Shown here piece after piece: positions 43,865 to 53,760 of a DNA stretch of 64,000 bases; position 1 is the first letter of the stretch; every line of letters starts with the position of its first letter. The translations under genes were made by a program, and so were the position numbers. The notes under the pieces were generated by a model. That model searched no databases and was not told the DNA's origin. It saw nothing but the letters and a program-made list of their open reading frames with translations. The stretch spans positions 46,313-110,312 of the forward strand of contig CANOEC010000010.1 of NCBI GenBank assembly GCA_947564735.1, written 5' to 3'. This stretch comes from an uncultured Lachnospiraceae bacterium. Lineage in GTDB: Bacteria; Bacillota; Clostridia; Lachnospirales; Lachnospiraceae.

Positions 43865-46339
43865 ATGCCAGATAAAATCGAAATCAGAGGCGCCCGTGTC
43901 CATAACTTAAAAAATATAAATGTAGATGTACCGCTTCATCGAATAGTCGGTATTGCCGGCGTGTCAGGGAGCGGAAAATCCTCTCTTGCACTGGGCGTTT
44001 TGTATGCCGAGGGTTCCAGACGGTATCTCGAATCTCTCTCGACTTACACAAGACGGCGCATGACATACGCCTCCGCCGCCGATGTGGACGAGGCACTGCA
44101 TGTTCCCGCCGCGCTTGCGCTCCACCAGCGTCCCGGCGTTCCCGGCATCCGCAGTACCTTCGGTACAGGGACGGAGCTTCTCAATAACCTGCGTATCATG
44201 TACTCAAGGCTTGCCAGCCATCCCTGCCCCAATGGGCACTATCATGTTCCTACCATCGATGTTGCGGCAGACAAAGAACTGACCTGCCCGGAGTGCGGTG
44301 AAAGTTTCTATCCGCTTGGCGCTGAAGAACTGGCTTTTAACAGTCAGGGAGCCTGCAAACGCTGTAGCGGTACGGGAACCGTGCGGACAGTGGATGAATC
44401 CACGCTTGTTCCCGACGAGTCGCTGACCATAGACGAGGGAGCCGTCGCTCCGTGGAACTCACTCATGTGGTCACTGATGACCGACGTCTGCCGGGAAATG
44501 GGCGTGCGGACAGACATACCATTTAAGGATTTGACAAAAACCGAAAAGGAAATCGTCTATCACGGTCCCGCTGAGAAAAAACATATTCTGTATAAGGCAA
44601 AAAACAGCAATACGGCGGCTGAAATGGATTTTACCTACTACAGTGCAGTCTATACGGTGGAAAACGCACTTTCCAAGGTCAAAGATGAAAAGGGCATGAA
44701 AAAGGTGGAAAAATTTCTCCATGAGGAGGTCTGCCCGGAATGTGGCGGAACAAGGCTGTGTGCGGCAGCAAGGGCGCCGAAAATACGCGGTGTTTCATTG
44801 GACGAGGTCTGTAAAATGCCTCTTTCCAGTCTGGTAGAATGGGTTAAGGGTGTTCCCGGCAGTCTGCCGGAAGAAATGCGCCCCATGGCAAATACCATAT
44901 GCGATTCCTTTTTTCTTGCGGCAAGACGGCTGATGGAGCTTGGGCTTGGCTACCTGTCCATTGACCGTTCTGCGGCTACTTTGTCCACAGGAGAACGTCA
45001 GAGAATGCAGCTGGCAAGGGCGGTGCGCAACCGTACTTCGGGTGTGCTGTATGTGCTTGATGAACCCTCCATCGGACTTCATCCCTCTAATATCATAGGG
45101 CTTGTGGGCGTTATGCGCGATCTTGTTGCAGACGGAAACTCCGTGATACTGGTCGATCACGATACACAGATTTTGCGGGAGTCGGATTGGTTTATTGAAA
45201 TGGGTCCGTCCGCAGGCGCTGACGGAGGAACTGTGATTGCAGAAGGAACGCTTACCCAAATAGAGCAGAATGGTCAGTCCGTCATCGCACCGTTCCTGTC
45301 AGAACATTCAGATATCATACGCAGGAAAGCTGCACCGGAAGAACTGTTTTCACTCGGCACTATACACCTTTCCACCGATGCAATCCATACTGTCAAACCG
45401 CTGGAAACGGATATTCCAAAGGGCAGGCTTACCGCCGTCACGGGAGTCTCAGGTTCGGGCAAAACCACGCTGATTCTGGAAAGTCTGCTGCCCGGACTTC
45501 AGTCTGCCATTGACGGCAGGAAACTCCCGGCTCATGTGAAGGCAGTCAAAGCGGACGGGATACAGCAGGTAAAACTGATTGACGCCACGCCAATCGGAAT
45601 CAATGTCCGCTCCACCGTTGCCACCTATGCCAATGTGCATGACGAGCTGCGAAAGGTCTTTGCAAAAACTGCCGATGCCAAGGAACATGGATATAAAGCC
45701 GGGGATTTCTCATACAATACCGGCAGTCTGCGCTGCCCCACCTGCGACGGAACAGGCACGGTCAATCTGGATGTACAGTTTTTGCCAGATGTGGATATCC
45801 CATGCCCCGACTGCCACGGAACACGTTATAAGAAAGAGATTTATCAGATGAAGTGGAAAAACAAATCCGGGGCTGAGTATTCTCTCCCCGGACTAATGGC
45901 TATGGATATAAAGTGTGCCATGACAGCCTGCATTGGTTTAAAAAATGTGTACAGCCGTATCAAAACGTTAGACGATCTGGGTCTCGGCTATCTGACACTC
46001 GGTGAAGCAACGCCTTACCTTTCCGGCGGTGAGGCGCAACGTCTGAAGCTCGCTTCAGAAATGGGCAGACAGCAGACAGACAGTGTATTCATTTTTGACG
46101 AGCCGACCATCGGTCTCCACCCTAAAGATGTACAGACGCTTCTTGCAGTGTTTGATACGCTTGTCGCAAACGGCGCAACTGTTATTGTGATTGAGCACGA
46201 TCTTGACCTAATCCGCAACGCAGACTATGTGATTGACATGGGACCGGGCGGCGGCGAAGATGGCGGGCGCATTGTCGCTGTCGGTACGCCAAAAGAAATC
46301 GCCGCCAATCCCAAAAGCATCACCGGGCAATATCTATAA
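43865..46339 (+). CDS. UvrA-like excinuclease ATPase, short (UvrA2/DrrC type)
   Basis: An 824-residue protein with two ABC ATPase halves. The first has Walker A GVSGSGKSSLALG, signature LSTGERQRMQLAR and VLDEPSIGLHP. The second has GVSGSGKTTLILE, YLSGGEAQRLKLAS and IFDEPTIGLHP. Zinc modules are present (CPECGESFYP ... CKRCSGTGTV and CPTCDGTGTV ... CPDCHGTRY). It is about 120 residues shorter than housekeeping UvrA, as in UvrA2 proteins that lack the UvrB-binding domain and are linked to drug tolerance. It is divergent from the ABC transporter operon. Confidence 0.88.
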   Translation: MPDKIEIRGARVHNLKNINVDVPLHRIVGIAGVSGSGKSSLALGVLYAEGSRRYLESLSTYTRRRMTYASAADVDEALHVPAALALHQRPGVPGIRSTFGTGTELLNNLRIMYSRLASHPCPNGHYHVPTIDVAADKELTCPECGESFYPLGAEELAFNSQGACKRCSGTGTVRTVDESTLVPDESLTIDEGAVAPWNSLMWSLMTDVCREMGVRTDIPFKDLTKTEKEIVYHGPAEKKHILYKAKNSNTAAEMDFTYYSAVYTVENALSKVKDEKGMKKVEKFLHEEVCPECGGTRLCAAARAPKIRGVSLDEVCKMPLSSLVEWVKGVPGSLPEEMRPMANTICDSFFLAARRLMELGLGYLSIDRSAATLSTGERQRMQLARAVRNRTSGVLYVLDEPSIGLHPSNIIGLVGVMRDLVADGNSVILVDHDTQILRESDWFIEMGPSAGADGGTVIAEGTLTQIEQNGQSVIAPFLSEHSDIIRRKAAPEELFSLGTIHLSTDAIHTVKPLETDIPKGRLTAVTGVSGSGKTTLILESLLPGLQSAIDGRKLPAHVKAVKADGIQQVKLIDATPIGINVRSTVATYANVHDELRKVFAKTADAKEHGYKAGDFSYNTGSLRCPTCDGTGTVNLDVQFLPDVDIPCPDCHGTRYKKEIYQMKWKNKSGAEYSLPGLMAMDIKCAMTACIGLKNVYSRIKTLDDLGLGYLTLGEATPYLSGGEAQRLKLASEMGRQQTDSVFIFDEPTIGLHPKDVQTLLAVFDTLVANGATVIVIEHDLDLIRNADYVIDMGPGGGEDGGRIVAVGTPKEIAANPKSITGQYL

Positions 46340-47491
46340 AAGAGCTGCTCCAAACAGTTCTTTCGCGCCCTTCATCTTCTCAATGACTTTTACACCAAAC
46401 GGACAGCGCTGCTCACAGGCTCTACAGGCGATGCATTCATCCGCATGATGTTCCATCTGCCGGTAATGCTCCTGCAGCGTCGGCGGCACTTCCGGCTGCA
46501 TGACAGCCATATCGTAAAACTTATTGACCATGGCGATATCTATCCTCTTAGGGCAGGGTGCACAATGCCCGCAGTAGGTACACTGCCCGCGGCTGTATGC
46601 GTGCTGCGGAGCCGAAGCAAGGACGCTGGCATAATCCTTTTCTTCCTCACTTGCCGTCTCGTAGGCGCAAGCTGCCCTGACATGCTCCGGTGTGTCATAG
46701 CCCACCATGACACTGGCAACCGCAGGACGCGTAAGCGCATAATGCAGGCACTGAACCGGTGTCAGCGCCACGCCAAAAGGAGAAGTGCCGGCATCAAACA
46801 GCCGCCCTCCTGCATACCCTTTCATCACGGTAATGCCAACCCCCTTTTCCTCGCAGATCCGGTACAGCCGTTCCCTCTCCGGTGCGATTCCGTGGAGCGT
46901 CTCATCATATTTCTCTGAAAACAGCGTATTGATATCCTCGCTCCCCGGCAGGATGTCAAAGGCAGGATTGATGGAAAACAGCAGCATCTCTATTTCCCCG
47001 CTTTCTGCCGCTTTTGCTGCGACAAACGGATTGTGGGTGCTCATACCCACATGCCGGATCATGCCATCCCGTTTCAGCTTCCGCACATATGTAATATAGT
47101 CACTGTTCATAAGCTGTTCAAAATCCGCATCCTCATCCACAAAATGAATCATCCCTAAATCCACATAATCCGTCTGGAACCGTTCCAGTAAATCTTCAAA
47201 TGCAGTCGCAACATATTTCATATCTCTTGTGCGCACATACTGCCCGTTCTGCCATGTGGAACCGATATGTCCCTGAATGATCCACCGCTTCCTATCCCCT
47301 TTTATTGCCTTTCCAATATTAGAGCGCACATTAGGTTCGGACATCCAGCAGTCTAAGATATTGATTCCTTCTTCCACGCAGGCATCAATAACAGCCTTTG
47401 TCTCTTCATATCCATGGCGTTCCAGCCACTCTCCGCCAAGCCCGATTTCGCTGACTTTCAAGCCAGTCTTCCCTAAATCCCTGTAAATCAT
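46334..47491 (-). CDS. Aldo/keto reductase with C-terminal 4Fe-4S ferredoxin domain
   Basis: A 385-residue protein. The N-terminal aldo/keto reductase barrel is marked by MIYRDLGKTGLKVSEIGLGG and VDLGMIHFVDEDADF. The C-terminus holds two cysteine clusters (CTYCGHCAPCPKRID and CIACRACEQRCPFGV) for iron-sulfur clusters. This is a common oxidoreductase type in anaerobes; the substrate is not known. Its end overlaps the convergent uvrA-like gene by 6 bases. Confidence 0.9.
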   Translation of the reverse strand: MIYRDLGKTGLKVSEIGLGGEWLERHGYEETKAVIDACVEEGINILDCWMSEPNVRSNIGKAIKGDRKRWIIQGHIGSTWQNGQYVRTRDMKYVATAFEDLLERFQTDYVDLGMIHFVDEDADFEQLMNSDYITYVRKLKRDGMIRHVGMSTHNPFVAAKAAESGEIEMLLFSINPAFDILPGSEDINTLFSEKYDETLHGIAPERERLYRICEEKGVGITVMKGYAGGRLFDAGTSPFGVALTPVQCLHYALTRPAVASVMVGYDTPEHVRAACAYETASEEEKDYASVLASAPQHAYSRGQCTYCGHCAPCPKRIDIAMVNKFYDMAVMQPEVPPTLQEHYRQMEHHADECIACRACEQRCPFGVKVIEKMKGAKELFGAALL

Positions 47492-47604
47492 GATTCTTCA
47501 CCTTTGCCTTTCTATTTTTCTACATGCTTTTTATATAATGCGGCAGTCCTAATCGACCGCCACATTTACTGTGCAAAGCATAATTCCTGTCTAACCTCTC
47601 CCTA

Positions 47605-48915
47605 TCAGACAACATACTTCCTGTAATACTGATAATCCGACTGCAGGCAGTTTACCCGAAGCCTTACGCCCTCCTCCAGATACTCCGACTCATACACGAT
47701 TCCATTCTCATTCAGATAAGAAACCGCCCTTCCGTCCGTATAGGGAATCAGCATTGTGCATTCCTCATATCCGCCGGCTAATTGCTTCTCAATCAGACAT
47801 ATCAACTCTTCCATCCCAATCCGGCTCTTCGCCGACAAATAAATGCTGTTGCCGTTCATGACCGGCAGACGCGCACATAGCTGTTCCTGCGCCACACCGG
47901 CAAGCCCCGGCACATCATCAGGCGATACCAAATCCGTCTTATTATATACATAAAGCATCGGGATACCCTCGGCTCCCAGCTCCTTTAACGTCTGATTTGT
48001 CACCGTAATCTGTTCTCTGTAATGCGGGTCGCTGTAATCCACCACCTGTATGAGAATATCCGCCTCCCTTGCTTCTTCCAGCGTGGAATGGAATGCTTCT
48101 ACAAGATTGTGGGGCAGCTTATGGATAAATCCTACCGTATCAGAGAGCAGAAAGGTATGGTGATTCTCCGGCTCAATCTTACGCACGGTCGTGTCCAGCG
48201 TGGCAAACAGCATGTCTTTCTCCATCACCTTTTTATCTTCCACGTCAACCTCATCGCTTCCATATAATTCCAGCATGGCATTCATCAACGTGGATTTGCC
48301 CGCATTCGTATATCCCACCAAGGCGACCCGCGGCATTCCCGCTCCTGCACGGCGTTTACGCTGGGTCATACGCTCCGCGCTGACATCCTTCAACTCCCTT
48401 CGCAGCTCCGTCAGCCGGCGTTCCAGTATACGCCTGTCCAGTTCCAGCTTCTTCTCTCCGGCGCCTTTGTTACTCAAAGCGCCACTTCCGCCGCCCTGCC
48501 TGCTTAAAGCCGCATGAAGCCCGACCAGCCTTGGCAACATATATTGCAGTCTCGCCACCTCCACCTGCAGCTTCGCCTCTCTCGACCTTGCCCTGCTGGC
48601 AAAAATATCAAGAATCAGCGTGCTCCTGTCCAAAACCGGCTTATCCAAACGTTCCTGCAAATTTCTTAACTGCATGGGCGAGAGCGAATTATCGAATATG
48701 ATGACGTCCGCACCGCATTCTATCGCCAGTTCTTTTACCTCTTCCACTTTGCCTGTCCCGATATAAAATGCCTTGTGTACCTCCGGCAGCGTCTGCTCCG
48801 CTATCCCTGCCACCTCCATATCGCAAGCCTGTGCCAGCGCCCCCAGTTCTTCTAGGGACAACTGATAATCCTCTCCGTCATTTAAATTGACTCCTACCAA
48901 AAAAGCTTTTTCCAT
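47605..48915 (-). CDS. hflX: Ribosome-associated GTPase HflX
   Basis: 436 residues from ATG 48915 (AAAGGA upstream), although the frame stays open to 49155. It has the N-terminal HflX domain (LVGVNLNDGEDYQLSLEELG), a coiled-coil linker with SRQGGGSGALSNKGAGEKKL, and a GTPase domain with G1 GYTNAGKSTL, G3 DTVGFI and G4 NKTD. HflX splits stalled ribosomes; relatives give resistance to macrolides and lincosamides. It lies behind a 417-base leader with a peptide-coding attenuator. Confidence 0.92.
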   Translation of the reverse strand: MEKAFLVGVNLNDGEDYQLSLEELGALAQACDMEVAGIAEQTLPEVHKAFYIGTGKVEEVKELAIECGADVIIFDNSLSPMQLRNLQERLDKPVLDRSTLILDIFASRARSREAKLQVEVARLQYMLPRLVGLHAALSRQGGGSGALSNKGAGEKKLELDRRILERRLTELRRELKDVSAERMTQRKRRAGAGMPRVALVGYTNAGKSTLMNAMLELYGSDEVDVEDKKVMEKDMLFATLDTTVRKIEPENHHTFLLSDTVGFIHKLPHNLVEAFHSTLEEAREADILIQVVDYSDPHYREQITVTNQTLKELGAEGIPMLYVYNKTDLVSPDDVPGLAGVAQEQLCARLPVMNGNSIYLSAKSRIGMEELICLIEKQLAGGYEECTMLIPYTDGRAVSYLNENGIVYESEYLEEGVRLRVNCLQSDYQYYRKYVV

Positions 48916-49203
48916 AAATATATCATTCCTTTCATCCTGCGAGCCGCAATACAGCTGCCAAAACAATACCCATGATTCCTTCTCAATCTGTCTAAACAGC
49001 CTCTGCTTCCTTCTCAATCTGTTGAAACAGCATTGTCGTTTAAACGTCTGACAATTAACGCTTCCCCAATAAAATGCAACAAAAAAAGCAGTTCTTATCC
49101 CAAAACGGAATTTTCCTGCTAAAACGATGCAATAAGACAAACAGTACAGAAACAACGAGCGTCAAATCTGTTCTATAGGCATATGACAATTTTTATTCGT
49201 ACA

Positions 49204-49227
49204 CAAAAAAATCCCATTTACATGAGA
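49204..49227 (-). terminator. Intrinsic terminator in the hflX leader
   Basis: On the minus strand TCTCAT-GTAA-ATGGGA is followed by seven T. It is about 105-130 bases after the predicted transcription start and nearly 300 bases before hflX, so it acts as an attenuator. AATTTTTATTCGT within the peptide gene and ACGAATAAAAATT just beyond the terminator are perfect 13-base complements. Confidence 0.75.
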
Positions 49228-49243
49228 CTACCTATTTGCTTTT

Positions 49244-49300
49244 CTACTGCCCCTGAACACGGGTGCGAGCACAACGAATAAAAATTCCCACGACACTCAT
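49244..49300 (-). CDS. Leader peptide of hflX
   Basis: A short frame of 18 codons reads MSVVGIFIRCARTRVQGQ, starting at ATG 49300 with AAAGGTGG at 49303-49310. It is correctly placed between promoter and attenuator. It contains Arg-Thr-Arg, the +X+ pattern at which macrolide-bound ribosomes are known to stall, and GIFIR, similar in style to Erm leader peptides. Stalling would change RNA folding and allow read-through into hflX. Confidence 0.65.
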   Translation of the reverse strand: MSVVGIFIRCARTRVQGQ

Positions 49301-49338
49301 AGCCACCTTTCTGCTTTAGATTCTCTTTGAATATGCTA

Positions 49339-49368
49339 ACTATAGCATATGTACTTTCTCATTGTCAA
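49339..49368 (-). promoter_or_regulatory. Promoter of the hflX transcript
   Basis: Minus-strand TTGACA (49363-49368), an 18-base spacer and TATAGT (49339-49344) with an extended -10 TG. Transcription would begin near 49332. Confidence 0.8.
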
Positions 49369-49404
49369 TCATCAGTATTTATAATCTACTGCGATTTCCT
49401 AAAT

Positions 49405-49446
49405 ACAAAGAAAGGGAAACCGCAGATGCGATTTCCCTTTCTTGTA
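49405..49446 (-). terminator. Terminator of glgP
   Basis: A long hairpin with stems AAGAAAGGGAAA and TTTCCCTTTCTT (about 49408-49443) lies 25 bases after the glgP stop. Confidence 0.75.
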
Positions 49447-49469
49447 TTTTTGATACTTCATTCAAGATC

Positions 49470-51980
49470 CTATTTATTTGTTACAGCCTTCTTATCTGTT
49501 ACGACCGGCTCCTTCGGAAGCACAACTTTATCAAGCTTCCAGATATCATCCACATATTCCTGAATGGTTCTGTCCGAAGTGAACTTGCCGGAACATGCAA
49601 CGTTTAAGATAGCGCTCCTTGCCCAGCCGCTCTCGTTTCTGTATGCGGCTTCCACTTTCTTCTGCGCCTCGGCATACGCCTTGAAATCCTTCAAGATAAA
49701 GTATGTATCTGCCTTTGACGTACTCTGTGTATTTAACAGTGAGTTGTAAAGCGGGCGGAACAAGTCCGGATCATTGGGCGCATAAGTACCGTTAATCAAC
49801 TGCATCAGAACCTTTCTCACATCGGGATCATTGTTGAATATCTCTGTAGGATGATAACCACCGTAATTCTCGTAGCGGATAACCTCATCAGAACTCAAAC
49901 CAAAGATAAAGGCATTCTCCTCGCCAACTTCTTCTACAATCTCAACGTTTGCTCCATCCATTGTTCCGATAGTCAACGCACCGTTCAACATAAACTTCAT
50001 GTTTCCGGTTCCTGACGCTTCCTTACTTGCCGTAGAAATCTGCTCCGATACATCCGCTGCCGCAAAGATAATCTCAGCGTTGGACACTCTGTAGTTTTCA
50101 ATGAAAACAACTTTAATCTTACCGTTTATCGCCGGATCATTGTTGACTACATCCGCTACGGCGTTAATCAGTTTGATAGTCAGTTTCGCAGTATGGTATC
50201 CTGCCGCCGCCTTCGCACCGAAGATAAATGTCCTCGGGAAGAACTCCATATCCGGATGCTCTTTTAACTCATTATATAAGTACATAACATGCAGAATATT
50301 CAACAACTGACGTTTATACTCATGCAGTCTCTTAACCTGTACATCAAAAATGGAGCGCGGATCGACTTCGATACCGTTATGCTCTAAGATATATTCGGCA
50401 AGACGTACCTTGTTCTGATACTTAATGTTCATGAACTCCTGCTGTGCTTTCTCATCGTCGGCATAAACTTTAAGCTTATTGATTTTCGGCAGGTCAGTAA
50501 TCCAGTCATTGCCTACATGGGCGGTAACCCAGTCAGCCAGCAGCGGATTCGCATGCAGCAGGAAACGCCTCTGTGTGATACCGTTCGTCTTGTTGTTAAA
50601 CTTCTCCGGCATCATCTCATAGAAGTCTTTCAATTCCTGATTCTTTAAAATGTCTGTATGTAATCTCGCCACACCGTTAACAGAATAGCCTGCAGCAATT
50701 GCCAGATGCGCCATCTTCACCTGTCCGTCATAGATAATCGCCATCTTGCGCACTTTTTCATGATTGCCCGGATACATCTGCTCAATCCGTGCCACAAATC
50801 TGCGGTTAATCTCCTCAACAATCTGATAAATACGAGGTAACAGTCTGGAGAACAATTCAATCGGCCATTTCTCAAGCGCCTCAGACATAATCGTATGGTT
50901 CGTGTAAGCACAGGTCTTGGTGGTAACCTCCCATGCCTCGTCCCATGTCAGATAGTGCTCATCCATCAGAATACGCATTAACTCCGCAACTGCAACAGTC
51001 GGATGAGTATCATTCAACTGGAACGTAACCTTCTCATAAAATTTCTTAATATCATCATGCTTGCGCATATATTTTGCTACCGCTTCCTGAACGGATGCAG
51101 AGATAAAGAAGTACTGCTGTTTTAAGCGAAGCTCTTTACCGGCATAATGGTTATCATTCGGATATAATACCTCTACGATGTTTCTCGCAAGGTTTTCCTG
51201 TTCAACCGCTCTCTGATAATCGCCCTTGTCAAAGGAATCTAACTGGAAGCACTCCACCGGCTCCGCATCCCAGATACGAAGCGTATTCACGATGCCGTTG
51301 CCATATCCTACTACGGGAAGGTCATACGGGATTGCACGCACTACCTGATACCCTTCCTGCTTAAAATTGCTTCTTCCATTCTCATCTACATAAACATTGA
51401 CATATCCGCCAAACTTGACCTCTTTGGCATACTCCGGTCTTCTCAGTTCAAAGGGATTCCCGTCTTTTAACCAGTTATCCGGCACTTCTATCTGATATCC
51501 GTCCCGAATCTCCTGTTTAAACATGCCATAACGGTACCGGATGCCACAGCCGTAAGCCGCATATCCCAATGTTGCCAGAGAATCCAAAAAACATGCTGCA
51601 AGACGTCCCAAGCCGCCATTTCCGAGCGCAGCGTCAGGCTCTTGATCTTCCACTACATTAATATCAATCCCTAATTCCGCAAGCGCCTCCTCTACAGCCT
51701 GATATGCCTGCAGATTAATGATATTATTACCGAGGGCACGCCCCATCAAGAATTCCATGGACAAATAATATACCATCTTCGGGTCTTGTTTGTCGTACTC
51801 CTTCTGAGTCGTTAACCACTGATCCACGACTGCATCCTTGATTGCATAGGACACTGCCTGAAAAATTTGTTGATCCGTTGCTTCCTCAAGGGTCTTTCTG
51901 TAAAGCGTCCGCACATTATATAGTACGCTTCTTTTAAAAAGCTCTGTATCAAAGGTTGTTTTTACAGCTTTCTTCGCCAT
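49470..51980 (-). CDS. glgP: Glycogen/starch (alpha-glucan) phosphorylase
   Basis: 836 residues from ATG 51980 (CGAGGAGG upstream). It releases glucose-1-phosphate from alpha-glucans using pyridoxal phosphate. GT35 features are plain: YYLSMEFLMGRALGNN, the nucleotide-site region EPDAALGNGGLGRLAACFLD, the KRLHEYKRQLLN block, and the PLP-lysine motif EASGTGNMKFMLNGAL. A promoter-like TAGTCA/TATAAT pair lies upstream of the start. It is transcribed alone. Confidence 0.96.
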   Translation of the reverse strand: MAKKAVKTTFDTELFKRSVLYNVRTLYRKTLEEATDQQIFQAVSYAIKDAVVDQWLTTQKEYDKQDPKMVYYLSMEFLMGRALGNNIINLQAYQAVEEALAELGIDINVVEDQEPDAALGNGGLGRLAACFLDSLATLGYAAYGCGIRYRYGMFKQEIRDGYQIEVPDNWLKDGNPFELRRPEYAKEVKFGGYVNVYVDENGRSNFKQEGYQVVRAIPYDLPVVGYGNGIVNTLRIWDAEPVECFQLDSFDKGDYQRAVEQENLARNIVEVLYPNDNHYAGKELRLKQQYFFISASVQEAVAKYMRKHDDIKKFYEKVTFQLNDTHPTVAVAELMRILMDEHYLTWDEAWEVTTKTCAYTNHTIMSEALEKWPIELFSRLLPRIYQIVEEINRRFVARIEQMYPGNHEKVRKMAIIYDGQVKMAHLAIAAGYSVNGVARLHTDILKNQELKDFYEMMPEKFNNKTNGITQRRFLLHANPLLADWVTAHVGNDWITDLPKINKLKVYADDEKAQQEFMNIKYQNKVRLAEYILEHNGIEVDPRSIFDVQVKRLHEYKRQLLNILHVMYLYNELKEHPDMEFFPRTFIFGAKAAAGYHTAKLTIKLINAVADVVNNDPAINGKIKVVFIENYRVSNAEIIFAAADVSEQISTASKEASGTGNMKFMLNGALTIGTMDGANVEIVEEVGEENAFIFGLSSDEVIRYENYGGYHPTEIFNNDPDVRKVLMQLINGTYAPNDPDLFRPLYNSLLNTQSTSKADTYFILKDFKAYAEAQKKVEAAYRNESGWARSAILNVACSGKFTSDRTIQEYVDDIWKLDKVVLPKEPVVTDKKAVTNK

Positions 51981-52167
51981 TTGTGTGCCTCCTCGTTTAC
52001 TCTTAGTTCTGAAAAACACTGTCAATTTCAACTCCATTTTATTATTATATATTGTATTTTGGTTTTTGACTATAAGCAATATGCTTAAATTGTCAGAAAT
52101 TACTACCTGTTTTTTGCGTAAATTACTTTCAGTGCCTAATTTGTCTGGGAAAAACATCCTTTTACTC

Positions 52168-53760
52168 TTAATATTCATAGAGCAGCCTAATTGCTCCACT
52201 CGACAAATCTTTACAGAAACATGCACTCCTGCCGCGCTCGTATCCATCCCGCCAGCCGATACTGTACTCCGTGCTGTAGACTAAATCCGTCACTTTAAAA
52301 AACAATTTTCCCTCAAGATACTCAATCCCGTCAATCTGCTGTACCACATGACCATCCTCATGTGTTCTGATTCCCAGTTCTTCACTTTCCTGCCCGGTAA
52401 GCAGAACATAGCAATTGCCGGAAGTATCAGGATAAATCGTCACCAGATCACCAGTCGGATATCTCTCTTGATTTCTGACCGTATGCACGTAAGGCTCTTC
52501 ATAGGGACTGTAGGGCATCCGCATCACAATGTCCGGTTCTTCTTCTCCAGATAAACGAACCTGCCTAACTCCTTCCAGCCCCGTCGAAGTGTTTTCATCA
52601 ATCAATGTACAATAAAGGAATCTATTGCCGCCGTCATCATACAAATAGAAATTACGTTCATAAGAAACCGCTTCCAGCCTGCATCTGCTACCGTCCCTTT
52701 TCATACTGTAAATCGGACCGCCAGTATACATCCCTCCGGTTCCATTGTAGGAGCCGGCGGAAAAATAAAGATCGTCTCCTAATATTTGGAAACACGGAAT
52801 ATCTATAGGCGTCTCAAACATCAACATGTCTAAATAGTCCTCACCGCCCATACACTCCGCATATTCCTCGCGAGTAATCGTTTTCAGTTCATGCAGATTT
52901 CCCGCATAATCCAAGGAACACAACGTCACGTCATAAGCGTCCTCACCTGCATCTTTTGGGTAATAAAAGCAAAATAGTTCCTCTTCATCCGCCTCCAGAT
53001 AAACCGCGTACTGTTCCATCAGTACGTGCACCTCTCCGCTAAGCGCATCAATGTATGCCAACCCGTCATTCGCAGTCTGACAAATGACTCTGTCGCCTTT
53101 GACTGCAAGCACCCTTGCCAAATCATACTGCCTCACATCACTTCCATCTAAAGCGCAGGAATAAACTACATAATTGCTGAACCGCTGAGCATTACCATTC
53201 ACTTGCTGTTTCGTATATTTTTGTGAGTAAAGCCTGTCATCAGTGATAAACATTTCTCCAAAGCCATAATCCACACCAAGCTGCGATATGCTTCCGTCGG
53301 GCTCCATACACATAAGCTCCTTTTCAGTATCCGCAATCGGTTGGAAATCCGCCCACAGTCCACCGCTTTCCATGTCTTCATCAGAGTACTGTCTGTAATA
53401 TATTTTACCATCCCATGCTGCATACAGCTTATTTTCCATCGCCGGAATGTCTGACAGTTGATCTGTCACGGGACTGCATCCGTACAACTCGATGTCATCC
53501 CCTAACGCCTCCTCCTCGAATGTTGCTCCTTCCGATATATTTTCTTCTGAAACAGTTTCTTCGAGAGCAGCTTCTTCAGATACAGTATCCTCCGATACGG
53601 CTATTTCGGATACTGTTTTCTCAGATAACAATGTTTCTGTCGATGCTGCACATCCTATCAAAAGACAACCGTCCAGAAACGCAGCTCCTACCGCTAACGT
53701 CCATCTGTAACTGTGGCTATACCTTCTCCACACCAATGGTAACCTTCTCTCCGTTGACAT
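52168..53760 (-). CDS. Predicted lipoprotein with TVSE repeats and beta-propeller-like body
   Basis: About 530 residues; the start is uncertain because candidate starts overlap the last codons of ileS (53717-53760). A hydrophobic segment ends in LLIGCAAS, a lipobox. It is followed by a repetitive acidic stretch built on TVSE (KTVSEIAVSEDTVSEE ... ETVSEENIS). The body has repeated strands such as GKIYYRQYSD and GDDLYFSAGSYNG that resemble DUF5050/beta-propeller proteins. Function is unknown; surface location is likely. Confidence 0.6.
   Translation of the reverse strand: MSTERRLPLVWRRYSHSYRWTLAVGAAFLDGCLLIGCAASTETLLSEKTVSEIAVSEDTVSEEAALEETVSEENISEGATFEEEALGDDIELYGCSPVTDQLSDIPAMENKLYAAWDGKIYYRQYSDEDMESGGLWADFQPIADTEKELMCMEPDGSISQLGVDYGFGEMFITDDRLYSQKYTKQQVNGNAQRFSNYVVYSCALDGSDVRQYDLARVLAVKGDRVICQTANDGLAYIDALSGEVHVLMEQYAVYLEADEEELFCFYYPKDAGEDAYDVTLCSLDYAGNLHELKTITREEYAECMGGEDYLDMLMFETPIDIPCFQILGDDLYFSAGSYNGTGGMYTGGPIYSMKRDGSRCRLEAVSYERNFYLYDDGGNRFLYCTLIDENTSTGLEGVRQVRLSGEEEPDIVMRMPYSPYEEPYVHTVRNQERYPTGDLVTIYPDTSGNCYVLLTGQESEELGIRTHEDGHVVQQIDGIEYLEGKLFFKVTDLVYSTEYSIGWRDGYERGRSACFCKDLSSGAIRLLYEY

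Noticed and set aside
48916-49155. HflX with a long N-terminal extension
   Set aside because: The extension is the open leader region; the HflX domain starts at MEKAFLVGVNL with a ribosome binding site at the right place.
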